From Anaeramoeba flamelloides (lineage: Eukaryota; Metamonada; Anaeramoebidae): a DNA stretch of 64,000 nucleotides. Within the stretch, counting starts at the first letter, position 1. Each line of letters begins with the position of its first letter. The notes beneath the pieces were generated by a model, which saw only the letters and a program-made list of their open reading frames with translations, searched no databases and had not been told where the DNA came from. This document shows positions 57,541 to 64,000 of this stretch, piece by piece. Position numbers and translations under genes: made by a program. The stretch spans positions 6,510,001 to 6,574,000 of the forward strand of contig JANTQA010000047.1 of the NCBI GenBank assembly GCA_027625915.1. The letters are read 5' to 3'.

Positions 57541-60502
57541 TTATAAATTAAAATATTTATTAAAAACAAATAAGTAAATTAAGATATTAACACATCAATA
57601 TAAATTTAAACCTTTTTAATTAAAACTATACAACAATTGGTAAATATCGTGTATTAAAATGTATATATCTCTTAGCAACCGGGATTTGCCTAAATTTCAT
57701 CAAGTTTTTTAAATTAGATTTAAAATGATATTAATCTACTAATATATTAATTTTCTTATTTGTCTTTAATCCAGATTTGAATTATAATAAAAAGTCAAAA
57801 TAGTTCAAAGATAAAGTAGTTAAGTTATTTATTTGTTTTTTGAAATTGAAAAAAAAAAATAATAATTATTCATTGTTACATTTTTTTTAAAGATTTTTAT
57901 TTTTATTTTATTTTTTTAAATCAGAAATTTTATTACATTAATAGTAATTCAAAACTCAATACATTGATTGTTTAATAATAACCACCAAACAATTTTGCTA
58001 ATTTTATGATAAAAAAAATAAATAAAAAAATAAATTACTTTGAAATTTAATTTTTTTTTTTAGAAAAAATTTCAATAAATATCGAATTAAGAGAAAAATT
58101 AAATTTATTTCTTTAGGCCAAAATTAAATTTTTAATATGATTAATATTCTAAAACTTTTATTTAAGCAATAGAAAATTACTTGAAAATCAAAAAAAAAAA
58201 AAAAATTGTAAAATAATTTCAATTTATTAAATTGGAATAAAACAAATATAAATTACTTTTTAATAGATAAAATATTTAAACCTTAATTTAAAATAAAATA
58301 AAAAATAACTTTTAAATATTATTCCAATATAATAAAATAATCTCCGAAACCAAATTTTTTTTTATTGTATTTTGTTATTAGTAAAAATTTGAATAATATA
58401 TTTGCAATATTTGGATTTTTCCTTAATAAATTAATCCAGATCTTGTTAAATAAGTTCTGATATATGGTCTCTAATTCAACAATATTGTTTATTTTATGTC
58501 TAGATTTTAAAAAGTCAAAAATTAAAAAATTGTAAAAAAATAAAAAAAAAATCAATTATTAATCTGACTCGAACTATTAGCCAAATTATTTAAAATTGAA
58601 AAAAAATCTTGTTGAAAAAATTGTAAAATTTTACAATGAAAAAAAATTTGATTTTTTTTTTCTAATTTAATTTATATTTTTTTTTATTTTTAAATTATTT
58701 AGAATAAAATATAGATATTATTATTGAATAGTAATCAATAGATTAAAAACTTTTTCTATGTGATTTCAAAATATTTAATGTAATGAATAAATTATTTAAG
58801 AAGTATTTTGGGTAAAATTGGGTTACAAAGTGAACTAATATTGTCCCAATCAACTATGGTATGTTCACAGCCTTAAAAATAAGATGTTTTTGAATGTAGA
58901 CAAACTTTTCAAAAAGAATAAATTTTTTTGATTTAAAAAATTACGATATAAAAATAAAAAAATCACAATAAACAAGAATAATTGATCAGATGTTGAAATG
59001 TTTTTTTATTTTAGGTGACTATATAATTTTGAATTATAAAATTTTCTTTCTAAGATAATTGCTTAATAAATTCCTTCTTTGAATCCATCATAAAAATCAA
59101 AAATGAAATTTTTATTTTAAAAGGTAAATTGTATATTTGGGGTTCTAAAGGATATATGTTGACAAATTCCCCGATATTTCAACAATAATTTCATAAGAAA
59201 AAGTGGATCTTATAAAAAATTCATTCTTTTCAAAAATAACAATAAAAATATACTAATTCGATCAGTTATTAGATCAATCGTTTTATTTTTTTGCTTTTTT
59301 TTTTTGTTTCAATTTAGAGAAACAAAGTAATTTACAATTTATAATAACAACAGAAATACCAAAAATCAAACAATAATAATTAGTTTATTTTTACATTATA
59401 ATTTTTTTTCAATAATAATATTTATTTTCAAATTATTGATCTTTTATTTGATCGGTTTGTGGCTCCCTTTTCTTAATTTTTTGTTTTAGATGTTATTTTT
59501 GAAATTAATCCTTCTTTTAATAAATAAATACAAACAATAACTTGACTATTTTTGATACACACTGCTTAATAAAATTTCAATTTTTTTTTTAACAAAAATC
59601 ATTTTTAGAAATTGTTCTCGAAGCAGTTTTCAAATCTTGTTGAAGCATTATATCATTAAAAAAATAATTAACTTTCATGAACAACTAAAATAATTTTCAT
59701 TTCCATAATAGTGATAAAAAAAAAACATTTTTTATTATTTTTCTTTTTGTCACATTGTATAATAGTCATTGTTTTTTTAATATATATATTATTATGTGTC
59801 TATTTAGCTTTTATGTAAAAGTTCAAAATGATATTACCATTTCTGAAAATAATTAATAAATTTGTTTAATTACAAAATATATATCAAAATGAAAATCTTT
59901 TTCAACCATTGTTTTACTTATTTTTGAATGATTACTAAAGATACCCATTGCCAAAATTGTTCAAACTGGATTAATACCCATCGTATAAATCTTAAAGCCA
60001 ATTTGTCATGAATATAAAATCATAGCCACAAAAAAATTCAAAAAATTCACTTTTACTACTATTCAAAATAAAAATCAAATTTGGGAAGATTTAACAGGCT
60101 TAAATTTTGGTATAATTTGTTGTTTTAAATTCTATTTTGATTCTAAGAATGATCAATCTAATTATTGTACTTTTAATTTTTTTAAAAAGCAAAAAATTAG
60201 TAAAAAAATGTTGAAAATGAGAACTTTTACTGTTATTGTATAATTACAATAGTTTTCACAATTTTTTTAGAGAATGGTTAAAAAAGAATAATAAAAATGA
60301 TCAATAAATAAAAAATTTTTTTTCAACTAATTAATTTTATTTTTTACAAATATTTCAATAAAATTTAAACGAAATGAAAACGAATAAAATATGAAAAAAT
60401 AAAAGTAAAAATTTTAGACATCACGAGATTAATGTATATTATATAAACACATATAATATAATTACTTAAAATATACTAATGAATGGATGAATAAAAATAA
60501 TC

Positions 60503-60505
<3 letters not shown>

Positions 60506-60535
<30 letters not shown>
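60506..60535. repeat. (AT)n microsatellite
   Basis: About 15 AT units just 3' of the transporter gene. Confidence 0.95.
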
Positions 60536-60539
<4 letters not shown>

Positions 60540-60604
60540 TTATATATAAAGAAAAAGAAAAAAAAATCAAAATGCTTCTATTTATAAGATAATGCTGGGT
60601 TCAT

Positions 60605-61736
60605 TTATAAACGGAACAATTTTTTTGGATTTTTCAGTGAGCAACAACTACAGGCATTTGGGCACCGATTGTCAAAATATTTTTCAATTTTCTTTGATAA
60701 ATTAACAATAAAAAACCCAATGATTACACTCACTGCGCCTATAATATAGAGTGTTTTATAATGAGTTTTTTCAATAACTCTCTGTGCTATCATTGCCAAA
60801 GGGATTGTTAGATTTAAGCCCAGAGTGGCAACTAGTGGGCTGGTTAAAAATACTGAAAAGGTCCAAATATAATCACTAAGGAAGGAACCAATGAGGGCGT
60901 TAATAAATAGCATTCCACATATCTTTAAGGATGGCCATACAAAGGTTTCGAGCCCAGTCCATTGGAAAATAAAAAATAATGGCCAATAGTAAAATAAACT
61001 AACGAGCCCCATTATCGAGAGAAACATCGGTGGTTTAAATTTAGATGTATCTGTTAACAATTTAAAAATGGTTACAGGATAAAATCCATAACAAGCCGAA
61101 GAAACAAGAGTGATGATATCACCATATATCGTTGATTTCCCTTCTGTGTTTATATCACTATATGCAACAAAGATCACTCCGACGAAGCATAAGCAAACTG
61201 AGAGAAATTTTAATGGTGAAAATTTTTCTGTTTTCAAAATAATTCCTAAAAATAAGGTAAAAAATCCAGTGGTATTAGAAAAAATGGTATTACTAGAAAC
61301 GCTTGTGTAGGATAAACTTAAATTAAAAAAATAATTAGCAAAAAACCAAATAGGGGATACAATCATTGCGATTTTTATTAATTTGGCTACAGTATATACT
61401 TCGTTAGTGTTTTCAATTTCTTGTCGGTTTTCTTCTTGTAAAAGTGGTTTTGTGTCATTTTTTTGAAAATCCTCATTTAATAAATTCTCTTTATTTTCTT
61501 CTATTTCATTTTCATTTTCATTTTCATTTTCATTTTCATTTTCGTTTCCCGATTCATTTTCGTTTTCAGATCCATTAATATTTTCATTATTTTTGTTTTC
61601 ATTTTCTTTTTTATGTAAATTTTCTTGAATGTCATTAGTGTTATCTGAATCATTTAGTAATTTTAAAGTATTAATAGAAATAAGAGCATTTTTGTTGAAG
61701 TTACTTTTTTTAATCTCGCTTTTTTTTGGTTTGTAT
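60605..61736 (-). CDS. SLC35F-type (SLC35F5-like) membrane transporter, 5' exon missing
   Basis: The open frame encodes about 376 residues. The first 115 are hydrophilic, Asn/Glu-rich, with a run of alternating Glu-Asn; the rest is a polytopic membrane protein with about seven hydrophobic segments. Landmarks match SLC35F5: PIWFFANYFFNLSLSYTSVS, SSNTIFSNTTGFFTLFLGI, LSVCLCFVGVIFVAYSD, YGFYPVTIFKLL, INALIGSFLSDYIWTFSVFL and LGLNLTIPLAMIAQRV. These belong to the EamA/drug-metabolite transporter superfamily of ten-helix carriers; the substrate of this subfamily is uncertain. There is no in-frame ATG before the conserved part except an internal Met at 61366, which would remove conserved sequence. 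The acceptor TTTCTCTGCAG just before 61736 marks an exon start in phase 2. The first three helices must lie in an exon that I cannot find in the remaining 2.2 kb, so it may be outside the window. The C-terminus has a Cys-rich CPNACSCCS tail. Confidence 0.88.
61505..61545 (-). repeat. ATTTTC microsatellite encoding Glu-Asn
   Basis: Six-base tandem repeat inside the hydrophilic N-terminal part of the transporter, same unit as at 16218-16256. Confidence 0.9.
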
Positions 61737-61899
61737 CTGCAGAGAAATACTGATTTAATTGACCTAAATACTGAAGAAAAACTATTTTAATAATATGAAA
61801 TAATGTTTTTTTATTTTTTAAAAGATTTAGTATTTTAATTAGTAATCAAAAAGTCTGAATTTAAAGATATGGTGAATTTCTCGAAAAAATAATTTTTTA

Positions 61900-62620
61900 G
61901 AGCTCTTTTACATAGTCAATTATTAATGCATTAAAAATATTTGATTTGAAAGAAACTGATTTCAAAAATATTGATACTTGGATTAATATAAAAAAAATCA
62001 CAGAAATATTATTAATCAACCAACATTCCCAAAAACTTATTTATAAAACCGAGTAAAAAATTGATCCAGTAAGAATCACAATATACAAAAAATTTTTTAG
62101 GCTTTTATAAATTAATTTATCTTCTTCATTATGATGAATTAATTAATTATCTACCTTTTAGAGAAAAAGAATTTGAAAATATCAACTAAAAAGCCTAAAA
62201 TATTTTAAAGAATTAGAAATCAATTGAGAAATTGGGAAGATATCTCAAAATTAGTCAGTTTCTAGATAACTTTGGGTAAAACCATCCTACGTGTACTGAA
62301 AATCATCAATGACATTATTAAAAATAAAATCTTTTCCAAATGGTTTGGATAGACATATATACAGATGGGGGGGAGAAGTGATAGATTCCAAAATATACCC
62401 ATGCTGTTGCAAAAAAAATTGAAGATATTGATCACTTCCGATGGGTCTGTAAAAAAGATAGGAAAAAAACCAGAAAACAATGGGGGGAAGTAACTCAAGA
62501 AAATTAAAGATTTGGATTTTAACATTGCCTCTAAAGAAAATACAGATGAATTGTTGAGGAAAATGAACAGAAAAGAATTTTATCATATCACCATAGAATA
62601 TTTCCTGATTTAATAAGCAT
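61900..62620 (+). mobile_element. LINE remnant 3, C-terminal region with RNase H-like motif
   Basis: Decayed frames match remnant 1: DFKNIDTWINIKKITEILLI, LIYKTE, KIDPVRITIYKK and ENIN follow in the same order. Downstream, where remnant 1 ends, a frame reads WIDIYTDGGEK, the usual start of an RNase H domain (YTDGS type), and later SKENTDELLRKM could be the GNExAD segment. Many stops and shifts; not functional. Confidence 0.6.
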
Positions 62621-63311
62621 AACCTAGCGTGTTATAAGGTAAAAAGTCATCTCAAATCTAAATGATCTGGATCGAATAATGGCATAAATTCATCTCAATT
62701 CCACAATAATTCTTCATTTTTCTTCTTGTCTATTTTTATTTTTCATTTTTTTTTAATTCAACCTTATTTTTTTTTTAAGCCCCTTTAATTCAGCCTTGTT
62801 TTAGAAAATTAATTTAAGTTTAAAATGCTTTTAATTACTGTGATTCTTTAATCTTTGAATTCGAAGCTACGAATTTAGTAACTTCAAAATTCTCTCTTTA
62901 ATAGATTAAGTGTTTTCTTTAAACATTTAACCTAAAAAATAAACTCGAAAACTCTAAAAATAGATAGGCCATGTTTTCCCCTGTGTATTGAAAAGATTAA
63001 AAAAGTGATAAAAAAAAAATTTCAGAATATTTAAAACAGTGAGTAACAAGAATTTTAAAGGGTGTAACCCAAACAGTTTTCTTCATCGTTGTATGCAGTT
63101 TATTGAACTTTTCTTTCTCGCTTTTTTATACAGTCATAAATTTAAAAAAAAAAAATGTTTTTCTAAAAATCAGTATCAAATTTCTTTGAAATTGCGAGTT
63201 CTGCTTTAAAGCAAATTTAAATTTGTGATGTTCCGATTTGGTACTGTTATTTTTTTTTGGTTCTTTTGAAATTTATTTTGCTCTTTATTAGGATTTTTGC
63301 TTATTAAAAGC

Positions 63312-63339
<28 letters not shown>
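63312..63339. repeat. (AT)n microsatellite
   Basis: About 14 AT units. Confidence 0.95.
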
Positions 63340-63342
<3 letters not shown>

Positions 63343-63504
63343 TCACACATTAGTAAATTGAAAACATTTTCTTAGCCTCTTCTAATTTAGGAATAAATAC
63401 AAGAAAACAAAATAAATACACTTCTTGGTTGAAGTCAAAAAGATTCTTTTTGTTTTCTTTGTCAAAATAATTTAAAAAATTTTCATTGGTAAATTACCAT
63501 TGAG

Positions 63505-63910
63505 GAAAAAAGTGAATCCAATTTTTAATTGCCGGCATTAATAGAACCTGAAAATGAAAATTAAAATCAATGAAAAAAAGAAAAAATAAATGATTAAACA
63601 CAAAATGGTGAAATTAAGCACAATAATAGTTTTTTTAATACTATCTTTTGAATAAGGGTTTTTCTTTGGTTTATCTATCAATAAAAATTTGTTAAAAAAC
63701 TTTAACTATTTTTGAGATCTCCAAAACTTATCTCTTACAATTCAAATAAAAAAGTAGATCTAAACTGGTTTTGTTGGTTTTATTCATAATAATATAATGA
63801 ATCATTCTTTGAAATTGATTTGTTTCTTCTTTTAATTAATTTTAGTTTTCAGTTTCGGTTTCTATTAATATTTACAGTTAAAAATCGTATTGAACTTTTT
63901 TTTTTCACAC
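63505..63910. repeat. Foldback, AATTGGGAACATTA family, copy 3
   Basis: Left end GGAAAAAAGTGAATCCAATT then GCATTAATAGAACCTGAAAA. The interior is co-linear with 53094-53682 (AATACTATCTTTTG, ACTATTTTTGAGATCTCCAA, GGTTTTATTCATAATAATAT). The right end is diverged. Confidence 0.55.
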
Positions 63911-64000
63911 TCTCAAGAAATAATTTCTCACTTTTTAATAACTTTACTGTTAATAAGCATATATTGATTAATAAGAAATCTTTGATCAAAAATTATTTTT

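Larger units (their letters stand above)
55471..59157. mobile_element. 3.7-kb imperfect palindrome with 1.3-kb arms
   Basis: Left arm 55471-56777 and right arm 57836-59157 are inverted copies at about 75-85 percent by eye. Termini read CTTAGAACCCCAAATATACA and ATTTACC, with the complement at the right. Inside, GAAAAGTTTGTCTACAT, AATTTATGCATTACATTGGA and TAATTTTTGACTTTTCAAAA recur inverted in the same order. The 1.06-kb spacer contains the segment shared with 15210-15740 and a TA-target MITE. No transposase or other coding frame is seen. Either an old foldback transposon or an inverted duplication. Confidence 0.7.
52927..60604. other. Seven-kilobase gene desert with large repeats
   Basis: Upstream of the RCC1-BTB gene and downstream of the transporter gene. 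It contains foldbacks at 53094-53682 and 54951-55357, an (AT)n run, the 3.7-kb palindrome (55471-59157) and another (AT)n run. The region 59160-60500 is featureless A/T-rich sequence apart from homopolymers. Confidence 0.5.
61737..64000. other. Upstream flank of the transporter; LINE relic and repeats
   Basis: Apart from the LINE remnant (about 61900-62620), an (AT)n run (63312-63339) and foldback copy 3 (63505-63910), this stretch has no supported gene. I looked for, and did not find, a minus-strand exon with the first transporter helices. The final 80 bases repeat sequence from about 9490-9580. Confidence 0.45.

Noticed and set aside
62262-62586. Minus-strand hydrophobic frames as the missing transporter exon
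   Set aside because: They lie antisense to the LINE remnant and lack the first-helix landmarks of SLC35F proteins.

Overview
The window is nuclear DNA from a very AT-rich eukaryotic protist. The genes are intron-poor with a few short GT-AG introns. The proteins are rich in Lys, Asn and Glu, and many are interrupted by low-complexity runs. The gene set (a RCC1-repeat protein fused to BTB modules, a RCC1/F-box/Arf-like fusion, a MyTH4-RhoGAP, an ADP-dependent glucokinase) and the composition recall amoeboid metamonads such as Anaeramoeba. That placement is inferred from style and family content, not from a marker gene.

Layout. 0.5-3.5 kb (+): HAT/TPR-repeat RNA-processing-type protein. 7.8-9.0 kb (+): DCN1-like neddylation factor with one 133-base intron. 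9-16 kb: gene desert with an orphan exon-like island and hairpins. 16.2-18.6 kb (-): MyTH4-RhoGAP protein. 20.2-20.5 kb (-): short gene remnant with faint MAT1 resemblance. 19.2-26.4 kb: dense inverted-repeat elements around the ribosomal protein eS6 gene (23.8-24.6 kb, -). 28.0-28.5 kb: decayed reading frame. 29.0-31.7 kb (+): three-exon gene joining RCC1 repeats, an F-box and a degenerate Arf-like GTPase. 36.4-37.8 kb (-): ADP-dependent glucokinase. 38-44.6 kb: foldback elements and a LINE remnant. 44.7-52.9 kb (-): RCC1-BTB gene whose two exons are separated by a 6.4-kb intron full of nested transposable elements. 53-60.6 kb: repeats, including a 3.7-kb imperfect palindrome. 60.6-61.7 kb (-): SLC35F-type membrane transporter lacking its N-terminal exon. 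61.8-64 kb: LINE remnant and repeats.

The genes look like unrelated housekeeping and signalling genes with no operon-like logic. Two themes stand out. The first is ubiquitin/neddylation and small-GTPase signalling, with DCN1, F-box and BTB proteins close together, plus RhoGAP, RCC1 and Arf-like domains. The second is a heavy load of non-autonomous foldback elements. These include a TA-target family with seven copies and an identifiable empty site, two TTAA-target elements of piggyBac type, several longer foldback families, and three remnants of one LINE family. No tRNA, rRNA, CRISPR array or viral element was recognised.
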